This document shows, in pieces, positions 1 through 9,538 of a DNA stretch of 64,000 nucleotides. The position numbers were made by a program, and so were the translations under genes. This DNA comes from Sphingobacterium sp. UT-1RO-CII-1 (GTDB lineage Bacteria > Bacteroidota > Bacteroidia > Sphingobacteriales > Sphingobacteriaceae), in the NCBI RefSeq assembly GCF_026711005.1, contig NZ_JAPPVJ010000005.1, forward strand, positions 1-64,000. The letters run 5' to 3'. The notes under the pieces were generated by a model. That model saw only the letters and a list, made by a program, of their open reading frames with translations, did not search any database and had not been told where the DNA came from. Numbering within the stretch: the first letter of the stretch is position 1; each line of letters begins with the position of its first letter.

Positions 1-3000
1 AACTAAGCACCTGCTGCAATGGCGAAATCCTCAGTTTCGCTGTTTTAGTACTAGCACCTGTATAGTTCTTACCACCATCCACTTTAACCGTAACCATATA
101 TTCGCCAGCATCGATATGATCGTTGTTACTATAGGTAGCCGTTAACCCAGCAGGAAGGTTTGTAATTATTAATGACTTCACTGTGCCATCGTAAACGAAA
201 CTAGCATCTGCAAAAATAAAGGCAGGCAATACCGCTTTCATAATCGTCAGCTTAGCAGTCTGCGAACCATTTTCATAGTTGTTGCCCCCATCAATAACAG
301 CTGTAACTGTATATTCCCCTGCTTCCGTCTGCTCGTTGTTCTGGCAGCTCACCTGTGTTCCCACTGGCAAGGCACCTGCAATAACTAAAGACTTCACAGT
401 ACCATCATAAACGAAACTAGCATCAGCAAAAGTAAACATCGGTAGGGTTGCTTTCTCAATCGTCAGCTTAGCAGTCTGCGAACCATTTTCATAGTTGTTG
501 CCACCGTCAATAATAGCTGTAACTGTATATTCACCGGCTTCTGTCTGCTCGTTGTTCTCGAAGCTCACCTGTGTTCCTACTGGCAAGGTACCTGCAATAA
601 CCAGAGATTTAACAGCACCATCGTAAGTAAAACTAGCATCAGCAAAAGTAACCCCTGCTATAGAAGCTTTCGTAATTAAAAACTTCGCCTTCTCATACTG
701 GATATTATAGTTTCTAGCTAGGAGGTTTACGTTGTTAATATCGTAGTCACCTACATCCTCACCCGCTACACGCGTTATGCTACCCGTAACTACCGAAGCA
801 TCATCCCCATTACGCAGATCTGAAGCTTTCACAGTATACGTCAATGCAGGGTCTGCATCACCATATACCTTCGTCTTCGCATCCGCTGTTACGGTAAGAT
901 TTGCTTTCGTGATACTCAGAGTTGATTGCTCATAGTTGACGGTGTAGTTATCTGCTGCGAGATCCACATTCGTAATATCGTAGCTGCCCACAGATTCGCC
1001 TACTGCACGTGTCAATGTACCGCTGACCACCGAAGCATCATCCCCATTACGTAGATCTGAAGCTTTCACAGTATACGTCAATGCAGGGTCTGCATCACCA
1101 TATACCTTCGTCTTCGCATCCGCTGTTACGGTAAGATTTGCTTTCGTGATACTCAGAGTTGATTGCTCATAGTTGACGGTGTAGTTATCTGCTGCGAGAT
1201 CCACATTCGTAATATCGTAGCTGCCCACAGATTCGCCTACTGCACGTGTCAATGTACCGCTGACCACCGAAGCATCATCCCCATTACGTAGATCTGAAGC
1301 CTTCACCGTATACGTCAATGCAGGGTCTGCATCACCATATACTTTGGTCTTCGCATCGGTTGTTACCGTAAGACTTGCCGGAACTATGGTTAATAACTGA
1401 TTCACAGATACCGCAGGCAAGTATTCATTGTTTCCAGCCTGAGCTGCTGTAATAGTCACCGTTCCAACCTTTTTCGCATCAACCTTCCATTTACCGCCAT
1501 CATTGTTGTCCTGATACACTTCGGCAATATCCGAGTCGGACGACACGAACGACACAGGTAGCTGTGATGTCGCCGAAGCTGTTAACACCACCGTTTGTTG
1601 TCCATAAGTTAGGTTGCCTAATGTTGCAAAACTTATGGTCTGCTCGCCCATCGTTTTTGCAGATGCCTGTGCTTCTGCACTACGATTGCCTACCTGGTCT
1701 ACTGCTACCAAAAAGAATTCAAAAGTTTTTCCGTTCGGCAGCCCGGTATACCCAAAGTTTTCCGTCCCTTTTAAGATCTCTGCTACATAAAAGGTTGAAC
1801 CGTCTTCACCTTTTACATAAAGTATATATTTTGCTAAATCCACTTCTGTATTGGCTTCCCAAAGCAGTGATATCTGCCCATTTTGCCCTATAGCCGTGAA
1901 ATTAGCTGGAACCGCTGGAGGTTTAGCATCCACTTTTACACCAGTGGTACTTCCTACCGAATTTAATGTCAGGTTTGCATCATTGCCTGCAGCATCTTTG
2001 ATTGCGCCACCATTCAATGATAAAGCACTTACGGTAATTCCATCATGGTCTTCCAGGCCGTTAATCACTACATAGCGGAACTCAAGAGCAGTGCTTCCGG
2101 AGCCAGATAGGTAATTAGCATAGACTGCCTGTCCCCCAATCGTAAGCGATAGTCCAGGCGTTCCTCCTGTCTTATTTACCAGCACAGCCTCCGAAAAGTT
2201 GACCGTAAAGTCCAAATTCTGATTCAGCAAGTAATAGCCATTGGCCGGCACAGCTACCGATGCTACTGTAGGTCGCACTCCATCTATCGCAATAGCATGT
2301 TGCCCAGCAATGGACTTCGGACCGCCAACCGTAGGCAAGGTCAATACCGCATCATCTCCAAAAGCATTTTTAATGGTAGCACCATTCAGTGATAGCGCAG
2401 TTGTAGATTGATAATCCAGATCGGGTGCTGTATCCCCTTCCTGTACCGTATAGCTAAATGTTAACGTATTAGTTCCAGTACCATTCATATAAATGGCCTC
2501 CCGGTCCACTGCCCCTGTTTCCAACAAAAGCCTAGGTGCATCTCCCATTGAATTCACTACCACCTGTTGATCGAAAGTCACGACCAGTGCAATTTCATCA
2601 CCTATTTTATAAGTTCCATCAGCCCTTGAAGCGCCTACGGAGACGACTTTCGGGTTGATCGGATTAACCGTAATAGCTATGGTATTTGTAGCAGTCTGTG
2701 ACCCTCCCGACCCCGTATTGCCTAAGTCATCTGTAGTTATTTGCAGCGAAGCAGGCCCATTATAACCTGGCGTCGGTTTAAATATCAAACCATTTAAAGC
2801 ATTATTAATAGCTACAATAGGTCCTGTCAAAGTCATGCTTGCATCATTTGTACCGCTCCCTATTGACACACTAAGTCCTGAAGTACCAAATAGTGTAATC
2901 AGGCCATTAGTAGCTGTTAAAGTAAGCTGGACAGCATTAGCACCTGCATCCACATCCGAAACAAAAATCTGGTTGTTATTTGCAGCGCTAAATACTAATG

Positions 3001-6000
3001 TAGCATCCTGATCAACAGATTGTGCTCCCGGCACGAAATTGATTGGTGCATCGTTTACAGCTGTAACCACTAGTGCAATCGTTTTAGTGTCTGACAATGC
3101 CGTCCCACCAGTGTGTCCGTTATCGTTAATAGATACCGTCAGTGTCACGTTACTCGTTGCGTTGCTTGCCGTGGTAAATGTAATAGCACCAGCTGCTACA
3201 AAAGTATTGATATCAGAAATTCTTCCATTAAGTGTCAAAACGCTGGCCGTTCCTCCCGCAGTGACACCCGTTCCTGATGTCGCACTGAGCATACCACTAG
3301 GCACAGAAAAAACAACTGTCACAGAATTTGTTCCTGCATCTACATCACTAAAACTTATTCCTGTAAGCGGAGATGGGGTATCTTCCGTTACGGCAATGCT
3401 CAGAGGCACGGTAACTACAGGTGCATCATTTACCGGATTAACGGTTAAATGCAACCATGCTGTGCCACACTTAGAAGGAACTCCATTATCGCACACTTGG
3501 TATCGTAAACTATCCCTACCCGCGTAATTCGCGTTCGGTGTATACGTAAAACTACCGTCCGCATTCAGGACTACCGTGCCGTTAACAGGCGTTATGACTA
3601 AGGATGCCATTAAGGCATTACCTTCAGGATCCGAATCGTTCGTTAACACATTGCCCGTTGCTGGTATATCTTCTGTCAACGTAACATAGTCATCTACTGC
3701 AACCGGCGCATCGTTGACTGCGATCACGGAGACAGTTTTCGTAGCGGCCACAGATTCCTGACCACTATCGTGTACTTTGAAGCTTATCGTACGGTTTGCT
3801 GTTGACGGATTTTGCGACGAGTTACTATATTTAACCGCACGCAAAGCCGCCTGCCATTGCGCCAAATTCGCCGTGGCTCCAGCGGAACTAAGTGTCAATA
3901 GCCCCGTTGCGCTATTGTACAGCGCTGCCGTTATATTACCCATTGTAGTCCCATTATTGGTAAATTCCAACACATCTTGTCCAAATTGGAAATTACCCGT
4001 AATCGCTACTGTTGCCGAGGCTAAGGTTCTATTATCTGGGTCAGAAACTATAAGAGCGTCATCTACTACAACCGCTGTTCCTTCGGTATATGTTGTATTG
4101 CCTCCGCTAGTGGTAACTATCGGCGCAACATTGACAGACACAATGGTTATAGTAGACGCTATCGATAGTGAAGTCACATCGGTACCACCATTCGCTGTGC
4201 CACCATTATCCTGTATAGAAGATAACGTTATAACACGGTTTGTTGTATTGAGATCAGTACTTATATTACGATAAGTTAGTCCGTTAACTATGCCCAACAT
4301 AATAGCCGGAGAGACTCCCCCGCTCTTACCTATCTCCACGGTCGTCGCCCCCCCACTTACTAAAACACCTACTGTAAGCCCATTTGTTCCTGTGGCCTGT
4401 GTGCCAGATACTAGGGGCACATCAGAGCCATCTATTGTCAATATCTCTTGATTACCATCTGACACATTAGCTACAGTAAACACCAGTTTACTTATTGCCT
4501 GCCCCGCTTCAATTGTACTTATAGCTGTTCCACTGAACAAAGAAACAGCAGCCCCGCCCTCTGTAAATGTCGGGTTTACTGCAGTAGCTATTAGCGTAGG
4601 TGCATCATTGACGGCCGTAATCTGTACAGTAACAATAGCTGGAGTACTTGTACCGCCATCGCCGTCATTAAGCGTTACGGCTATCGTACGTGCTGCTGTG
4701 GCAGGATCAGTAGTATTACTATTCGAATACGTCAGGTTACGGATTAATGCCCTCGCACTAGCCGGACCAGAATTAACATTAAAACTGATGACCAGATCGT
4801 TCGTTCCCGTTCCACCAGCCCAAGTACCTATAACCACGCCACCGTAAGTCACATGGCTACCCGATACCCCAATCTGCCCTGCTCCTGTTCCTTGATCACG
4901 AATGGAAAGAACATCTTCGTCGCTAACTCGATTAGCCGTAATGGCAACTTTCATATTTCCTCCGCTAAAATTAGGAGAATCCGAATCGGTTACCGTTGCA
5001 TTAGAACCAGCATCAATTAATACGGCAGTACCGCCCTCCATATATGTAACAGCATCTCCATCCAGGTTGCTGATTGTAGGTACTGCATTAAATATTGGAC
5101 ACAGACTTATATTATCCAAATCTACATACTGAAACGATCCACCAAGCTTAATTTCCAGTTCATCAATCACGGCTGAGGCATACGAGCCCAAATCAATAAA
5201 TGTATAACCATTATTGACAGAAGGATCTGTATTAAACCCTGTACTTTTCATTTGGGTGAATACAGGGGTTCCTGCCCGCTTCCCCGTTATAGTTACCGTT
5301 CCATTTGTAGCGAGTGTATTTCCAGATGCATCGTCCGATAGAAATAGATAGAAACTACCGACTTTGAATCCATTTGTACTCACCTTCCATGCCATCGGAT
5401 CTTGCCCCGTACCCGAAAGGTGAAAGCCTGAGCCATTAATCCCTCGTACAGGACTGAACTTTCTCACTTTCCAATTACCAGAAAGCTGGTACGTCTGTCC
5501 ATTATTCGAAAAGGAAGCTGCATTATCGGATTCTCCTTGGTCAAAATTTTCTATACTACATGGGCCTACAGCATGAGTTTCTCCAGCAGTAAAAGGGAGT
5601 GTCCCTACAATATTGCCAGTCATTGTGGCTATATCGGTCCCCGAATTTAGATGCAGCTTTAAAGTACCTTCTCCACTTATCGAGGCGATGCTTACCCTAT
5701 AGACGGTAGTCGATACAGGTGTAATATCGCCTACTACCCCCATAGCGCCAATCCCCGTAAGCGAGAAGTCATCGACACTTACGTTCTTCACAGGCTTATC
5801 AAACGTAACCAGGAAATTCATGGTCGTCGCAGATGAATTTGGCGATCCATCCACCACAATACTGGACACCTGCGCAGGCGCATTCGCATTCGTGCTATAA
5901 GGCGGCCCTGCCATAAACTGATCCAGGTAGATGTTGAGATCTGGTGCTTCTATCCGCACCTCATCGATGTCGTAAAAATCAGGATTACCCACAAAAGACT

Positions 6001-6475
6001 GGTTCAATGTTCCATCAAAATCCACTTCCACCGAATTACCAATTTTTACTCCGCCTTTATAAGCCGTAACAGTACCATTAGTCGAGCCTCCAGATCCCGC
6101 ATCTTTTAAGAATATCCCCTTAAATTGAAAATTTGTATCATCACTTTTTATGATGCTCCATTGCGTTACCCCACCAACGTTAAAATTATTATCAAACAAT
6201 GCATTAGAACCTTGATAACCTTCTCCTGAAGCGGAAACAATAGTTGTCAAGGAGTGAGTTGTTGTAATAGCAAAGACAAAACCACCAGCGAGCGTCAGTT
6301 CATCTTCATCATCATCACTCTCAACAACACCAAAAGCTTTACCATAGCCAACACCAAAACCAATTATGGGATCAAACTTCACACCCTCAAAATCGATCGT
6401 AGTTTGGGCTGTTAGCGGCTGTACAAACGCTACCAAAAGGCAACACAACCAGAGCAAAAAGGAATACAATTTCAT
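1..6475 (-). CDS. Giant secreted repeat protein (cadherin/Ig-like and MBG domains), 3' end missing
   Basis: The reading frame starts with ATG at 6475 and stays open to the left edge, so at least 2158 residues are visible and the C-terminus lies outside the window. Residues 1-24 form a signal peptide ending in LTAQ. Next comes a lectin/carbohydrate-binding-like N-terminal part, then many cadherin-like or tandem Ig-like domains recognisable by recurrent NDAP motifs, DVDAG and DNG turns, a fibronectin-III-like stretch, and finally MBG-type domains (KVYGDADPALTY and YDGTVKSLVIAG signatures). Such proteins are usually surface adhesins exported by the type IX system; the sorting domain would be in the missing end. 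It is the last visible member of the minus-strand cluster that starts at 11152, with a 137-base gap after the collar gene. Confidence 0.9.
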   Translation of the reverse strand, partial: MKLYSFLLWLCCLLVAFVQPLTAQTTIDFEGVKFDPIIGFGVGYGKAFGVVESDDDEDELTLAGGFVFAITTTHSLTTIVSASGEGYQGSNALFDNNFNVGGVTQWSIIKSDDTNFQFKGIFLKDAGSGGSTNGTVTAYKGGVKIGNSVEVDFDGTLNQSFVGNPDFYDIDEVRIEAPDLNIYLDQFMAGPPYSTNANAPAQVSSIVVDGSPNSSATTMNFLVTFDKPVKNVSVDDFSLTGIGAMGVVGDITPVSTTVYRVSIASISGEGTLKLHLNSGTDIATMTGNIVGTLPFTAGETHAVGPCSIENFDQGESDNAASFSNNGQTYQLSGNWKVRKFSPVRGINGSGFHLSGTGQDPMAWKVSTNGFKVGSFYLFLSDDASGNTLATNGTVTITGKRAGTPVFTQMKSTGFNTDPSVNNGYTFIDLGSYASAVIDELEIKLGGSFQYVDLDNISLCPIFNAVPTISNLDGDAVTYMEGGTAVLIDAGSNATVTDSDSPNFSGGNMKVAITANRVSDEDVLSIRDQGTGAGQIGVSGSHVTYGGVVIGTWAGGTGTNDLVISFNVNSGPASARALIRNLTYSNSNTTDPATAARTIAVTLNDGDGGTSTPAIVTVQITAVNDAPTLIATAVNPTFTEGGAAVSLFSGTAISTIEAGQAISKLVFTVANVSDGNQEILTIDGSDVPLVSGTQATGTNGLTVGVLVSGGATTVEIGKSGGVSPAIMLGIVNGLTYRNISTDLNTTNRVITLSSIQDNGGTANGGTDVTSLSIASTITIVSVNVAPIVTTSGGNTTYTEGTAVVVDDALIVSDPDNRTLASATVAITGNFQFGQDVLEFTNNGTTMGNITAALYNSATGLLTLSSAGATANLAQWQAALRAVKYSNSSQNPSTANRTISFKVHDSGQESVAATKTVSVIAVNDAPVAVDDYVTLTEDIPATGNVLTNDSDPEGNALMASLVITPVNGTVVLNADGSFTYTPNANYAGRDSLRYQVCDNGVPSKCGTAWLHLTVNPVNDAPVVTVPLSIAVTEDTPSPLTGISFSDVDAGTNSVTVVFSVPSGMLSATSGTGVTAGGTASVLTLNGRISDINTFVAAGAITFTTASNATSNVTLTVSINDNGHTGGTALSDTKTIALVVTAVNDAPINFVPGAQSVDQDATLVFSAANNNQIFVSDVDAGANAVQLTLTATNGLITLFGTSGLSVSIGSGTNDASMTLTGPIVAINNALNGLIFKPTPGYNGPASLQITTDDLGNTGSGGSQTATNTIAITVNPINPKVVSVGASRADGTYKIGDEIALVVTFDQQVVVNSMGDAPRLLLETGAVDREAIYMNGTGTNTLTFSYTVQEGDTAPDLDYQSTTALSLNGATIKNAFGDDAVLTLPTVGGPKSIAGQHAIAIDGVRPTVASVAVPANGYYLLNQNLDFTVNFSEAVLVNKTGGTPGLSLTIGGQAVYANYLSGSGSTALEFRYVVINGLEDHDGITVSALSLNGGAIKDAAGNDANLTLNSVGSTTGVKVDAKPPAVPANFTAIGQNGQISLLWEANTEVDLAKYILYVKGEDGSTFYVAEILKGTENFGYTGLPNGKTFEFFLVAVDQVGNRSAEAQASAKTMGEQTISFATLGNLTYGQQTVVLTASATSQLPVSFVSSDSDIAEVYQDNNDGGKWKVDAKKVGTVTITAAQAGNNEYLPAVSVNQLLTIVPASLTVTTDAKTKVYGDADPALTYTVKASDLRNGDDASVVSGTLTRAVGESVGSYDITNVDLAADNYTVNYEQSTLSITKANLTVTADAKTKVYGDADPALTYTVKASDLRNGDDASVVSGTLTRAVGESVGSYDITNVDLAADNYTVNYEQSTLSITKANLTVTADAKTKVYGDADPALTYTVKASDLRNGDDASVVTGSITRVAGEDVGDYDINNVNLLARNYNIQYEKAKFLITKASIAGVTFADASFTYDGAVKSLVIAGTLPVGTQVSFENNEQTEAGEYTVTAIIDGGNNYENGSQTAKLTIEKATLPMFTFADASFVYDGTVKSLVIAGALPVGTQVSCQNNEQTEAGEYTVTAVIDGGNNYENGSQTAKLTIMKAVLPAFIFADASFVYDGTVKSLIITNLPAGLTATYSNNDHIDAGEYMVTVKVDGGKNYTGASTKTAKLRISPLQQVLS
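25..671 (-). repeat. Three tandem 216-bp (72-residue) MBG-like units
   Basis: Landmark sequence recurs at 243 and 459, a 216-bp period; a third, more diverged copy occupies about 25-241. The encoded unit carries ASFVYDGT and GGNNYENGSQTAKLTI motifs, typical of the second MBG family. The middle and right copies share long identical stretches, so copy number may vary between strains. Confidence 0.85.
672..1382 (-). repeat. Three tandem 237-bp (79-residue) MBG units
   Basis: Identical landmarks recur at 911 and 1148, giving a period of exactly 237 bp. The units at about 909-1145 and 1146-1382 are nearly identical at the DNA level for most of their length. The third (672-908) is diverged in its left half but matches the others closely from about 780 to 908, which looks like partial gene conversion. 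Each unit encodes one beta-sandwich with the YGDADPALTY signature. Confidence 0.9.
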
Positions 6476-6486
6476 ATGTATATAAT

Positions 6487-6590
6487 TACTTCGTGATCCG
6501 TCAACTGGCGGATCGGTTTGTTTTTTATCTGTCATATGGAATACTCATAGGTGTTTGTGCTTTGCTAAACATGAGTATTTCATATTTTCA
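6487..6590. other. Two inverted repeats between collar gene and giant gene
   Basis: An 8-bp stem with a 4-base loop (GATCCGTC, AACT, GGCGGATC) lies at about 6495-6514, and a 15-bp stem (6534-6548 with 6571-6585, 22-base loop, one wobble) lies to its right. Neither is followed by a T-run in the minus direction, so they look more like processing, attenuation or operator structures than simple terminators for the minus-strand operon. Confidence 0.5.
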
Positions 6591-6612
6591 ATAATTGCTG
6601 TTATAAAAGGAA

Positions 6613-7152
6613 TTAGTTTCTAGAAGGATACTCACCTACCAGCGCAATACAATAATTCATAACTAGATAGGGTTGCCTATTTTCATGTGGTAGGCCCGCT
6701 CCCTGAACGCCAACTGCTGCTTGGTTTAGTTGTCCACCTTGGCTAGTGCTATACAAATTTGCAGGAACAGTATTGCCACGGGCAATGGTCACTGCACCAT
6801 TGGCCAAATAATTCCCATTAGCCACATCCGTAGTTCCTGCTGCATTCGAAACCATTAGTTGATGCGTATGCGCAGGCATTTGATTTGGCAAAAGCGTGAC
6901 AGACTCTGCTCCTCCTTGTTCACCTAAAGTATATGTAGAGAATCCTGGACTTTGCCCATGTCCAATAGCTACCCGCCCCCTAAGATCTGGCAATCCAAAA
7001 GTAGACTGCCCATTACCTCCATAAGTTGTACCCAATAATGCAAATAGAACCGGATTGCTATTGATTGACAAAAGCTGTCCATGACAAAAAGCCCATCCTC
7101 TTGGTGCATAATTGAATCCGAATAATTGTATTTGTCCTATAAATGGTTCCAT
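6613..7152 (-). CDS. Phage tail collar domain protein (microcystin-dependent MdpB-like)
   Basis: The 179-residue protein matches the short bacterial tail-collar family: a MEPFIGQIQLFGFNYAPRGW start, a collar core at residues 23-66 with FALLGTTYGGNG and FGLPDLRGR motifs, and the terminal PYLVMNYCIAL motif. Phage relatives are receptor-binding fibre parts, but stand-alone bacterial members of this size are common in Bacteroidota and cyanobacteria and their role is unclear. There are no other phage genes nearby. It sits 30 bases after the TAT-exported gene. It has no signal peptide, and it is the best small candidate for the protein modified by the upstream hydroxylase and sulfotransferase genes (inference). 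Confidence 0.9.
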   Translation of the reverse strand: MEPFIGQIQLFGFNYAPRGWAFCHGQLLSINSNPVLFALLGTTYGGNGQSTFGLPDLRGRVAIGHGQSPGFSTYTLGEQGGAESVTLLPNQMPAHTHQLMVSNAAGTTDVANGNYLANGAVTIARGNTVPANLYSTSQGGQLNQAAVGVQGAGLPHENRQPYLVMNYCIALVGEYPSRN

Positions 7153-7182
7153 AATATTTTATTTTTAATAACGTCGTTTAGT

Positions 7183-8058
7183 TTATATCGATTTTAATTC
7201 TTTATGTGTTATTTGTTGCGGCAACACCAACCCATCTCTTTCTAGACTATACACCTGCTTAGCTATAGTGTTTCCCTGTTCATGCCCCACTTGCACTATG
7301 ACATCATGCCCATTGGCATTTTTCATTATTCCGTTAGAAGCTTTCGCTTCTGTTAAGCCAGCACAGTTGATAACATCTATGGATCGGCTTCCACCTACAC
7401 AGTCCTCAACAAAGCGCTTATCATACCCTTGCGGCATAAGACAGACTACCATATCACAGCCACTATCTTCTTTTAGCTTTTTAGCCCAGGCTTCCGTTTC
7501 TTGCCAGGCTTGGAGATCCTTTTCAGCCCCCTCGGATGGGCCCATAGCCACTACTGCTACGCTTCTATGTCCTAACCAAATAATTTCATAAGGTTTAATC
7601 CAGGTTTGCCAATCTGATGCGTATCCTTTTCCATGGCTTTTCACCAGCGAAAAATCACATTCTTTTGCGAGCTTCAGAAGTTTCCTATCACCCAAAGCCC
7701 ATTCATTTTCACCTATAGCAGCCACCTGATACCCCTGTTGATTCATTTTAGCCACTGTAGCTTGATATTGGCCATTGGCATGCACAAAATTACCCGCACT
7801 CAGCCAGAGTGCATTTTCTGTTTGCACAGCATCTGGCAACTCGGTTAAGAAATTAATGCGGTTATTCAGATTACCTGTACAATACACATGCACTGCATCC
7901 ATTTCCGGCCTTAAGTTAAAGCGGGCTGCGCGGCCAAGTTCCGATCCGTAAGATCGATTACCTAGTATCATCGCACCTGATAATAGCCCTATTTTGGCCA
8001 AAAAATCTCTTCGACCTCCATTATTCATATTCATATTATGTAAGCCTAAATTGTTCAT
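7183..8058 (-). CDS. TAT-exported, degenerate 5'-nucleotidase/UshA-like protein
   Basis: The 291-residue protein has a twin-arginine signal (Arg16-Arg17 in GGRRDFLAKIG, then a hydrophobic run to about residue 33). The remainder follows the layout of the calcineurin-like N-terminal domain of 5'-nucleotidases: an alternating strand, then LSAGN (87-90), then MNQQGYQVAAIGENEW (105-120), where active enzymes have DAGD and GNHEF metal-binding motifs. The key Asp and His ligands appear to be missing, so it is probably not a metallophosphatase and may bind rather than cleave. It overlaps the upstream CysC-PhyH gene by 23 bases, indicating translational coupling. Family placement is by motif layout only. 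Confidence 0.65.
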   Translation of the reverse strand: MNNLGLHNMNMNNGGRRDFLAKIGLLSGAMILGNRSYGSELGRAARFNLRPEMDAVHVYCTGNLNNRINFLTELPDAVQTENALWLSAGNFVHANGQYQATVAKMNQQGYQVAAIGENEWALGDRKLLKLAKECDFSLVKSHGKGYASDWQTWIKPYEIIWLGHRSVAVVAMGPSEGAEKDLQAWQETEAWAKKLKEDSGCDMVVCLMPQGYDKRFVEDCVGGSRSIDVINCAGLTEAKASNGIMKNANGHDVIVQVGHEQGNTIAKQVYSLERDGLVLPQQITHKELKSI

Positions 8059-9538
8059 AGGTTATGTACTGTACAAATCGGGGTTTGTCCGATTCATTCG
8101 GTGTAGCAGCGTGCGGCATCGTCTCGACCCAAAGGATCAGATCGCCTTTCTTTCCTGCTATTTTCACTTCTTTATGCTGTGTTCGCAACACCTCTGCCGC
8201 TTCATGCATCCCGCCGTGTTCTCGGATAAGCGATTGAAATTGATGATGCATTTTAGGTATTAAGCTAAAAGCACCTCCCACTTCCTCGACATCATGCAGA
8301 TACACCATACCTTGTATGTGGTAGCGAGGCCCAATCTCCATATCAATATCCCAGTGTAAAGGGCTTCCTCTAAAAGGATAGCCTGTCGATAGCGGAGGCA
8401 TATACCCTAGCGGAGATCGCATGGATAACAGATCTTTCCGACGGTACAGATCCTCAAACACCGCCCTAATAGTCGGGTTGTGCCTGATAGCTTCTTCCGC
8501 TTCACTTTTTGCTGAAAACAAAAGTATTCCCTGCCAGTTGGCAACCGCTGGACACCAGGTATCTCTATTTGCTGGGTCAACACCTAGCTGTCTACAGATT
8601 TCTGTTTTAACCCGATCGCAATCTCCAGCATCTACAGCCTGCGGCACCACCAAAAAACCTTCGTTATTCCAAAAATCAAGCTGGTCTGTGGTCAATATTT
8701 GGTAAGTATAGGCTTCGGAAAATTTATTACCCACCGTATCGATACCGAGAAACATTTTCTTTGCCTCCTCAAAAGCAACTTCCCCCATCCTATTCTTTAG
8801 CCACTCTTCAAAGTGTAAACTATCCCTGCATTCACCAAAAACAAATTGGTACAGTTCCTGATTATTCAACTCGAACAATCCTCTAAATAATTTGGTTTTA
8901 TGTAGGTAATCTTGCGATTTATCTTTCTTCTCGCCAAACAAAAAAGCCTGTTCTTTCAATCTGCTTAGAAAATCCAGAAACGTCTTGTCTTCGTCACTCT
9001 TAGCGAGATCATTCCTTAAATATTGAACAACCGTGTCTGCACACTCCTTTATTGTCTGCTGTGCTGTATCCAAAATCAAATCGGCATCTGCGGGTCGTTC
9101 GAAAGGATCCGAAATACCTGTAAAGGCCGGCATATAATCAGGGTCCTGTGGGTCAAGCAAGGCCCTTTTGTAGAGCCCTTTTGTATCTCGCTGCACCAGT
9201 ACATCCAATGCACAATCTAGAAACAGCAATTTGGCATTATACGCTGTTTTCAATATATGCCTACCTACTTCATAAGGATTTATGGCCGCCAACAGCACGA
9301 CATCAAAATCTGGTGCCATCGCATGCGCAAACCGCCCCAATCGTTTCACATTCTCTAGTCGATCTTCTTTTGAAAATCCCAAATCGCTGCATAAAGTCTG
9401 CCTATACACATCACCATCCACTATTGCAACCTTAAAACCTTCCGCCTCTAACCCCGTTTTCACCTGGGTCGCCAGTGTGGTCTTACCAGCACCCGACATT
9501 CCTGTCATTTGGATAATTACACCTTTTCGCTGCGACAT
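8036..9538 (-). CDS. APS kinase (CysC-like) fused to phytanoyl-CoA dioxygenase (PhyH-like) domain
   Basis: This 500-residue protein has two parts. Residues 1-175 are an APS-kinase fold with P-loop GMSGAGKTT (13-21), the IVDGDVYR motif and NPYEVGR segment, expected to phosphorylate adenylylsulfate to PAPS. After a helical linker, residues from about 285 form a PhyH-type Fe(II)/2-oxoglutarate oxygenase with metal ligands His395, Asp397 and distal His476 and a 2-oxoglutarate Arg around 487. The stop of the upstream sulfotransferase gene overlaps its start by 22 bases. No ATP sulfurylase is present locally, so APS must come from elsewhere. It likely supplies sulfate donor and a hydroxylation step for the neighbouring sulfotransferase (inference). 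Confidence 0.88.
   Translation of the reverse strand: MSQRKGVIIQMTGMSGAGKTTLATQVKTGLEAEGFKVAIVDGDVYRQTLCSDLGFSKEDRLENVKRLGRFAHAMAPDFDVVLLAAINPYEVGRHILKTAYNAKLLFLDCALDVLVQRDTKGLYKRALLDPQDPDYMPAFTGISDPFERPADADLILDTAQQTIKECADTVVQYLRNDLAKSDEDKTFLDFLSRLKEQAFLFGEKKDKSQDYLHKTKLFRGLFELNNQELYQFVFGECRDSLHFEEWLKNRMGEVAFEEAKKMFLGIDTVGNKFSEAYTYQILTTDQLDFWNNEGFLVVPQAVDAGDCDRVKTEICRQLGVDPANRDTWCPAVANWQGILLFSAKSEAEEAIRHNPTIRAVFEDLYRRKDLLSMRSPLGYMPPLSTGYPFRGSPLHWDIDMEIGPRYHIQGMVYLHDVEEVGGAFSLIPKMHHQFQSLIREHGGMHEAAEVLRTQHKEVKIAGKKGDLILWVETMPHAATPNESDKPRFVQYITYEQFRLT

Noticed and set aside
1564-5132. Short plus-strand reading frames opposite the giant surface protein
   Set aside because: They mirror the strong coding frame on the minus strand, have no protein features and no start signals.
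6613-7152. Tail-collar protein as a sign of a prophage
   Set aside because: No integrase, capsid, terminase or lysis gene is present; stand-alone collar proteins are common in Bacteroidota.
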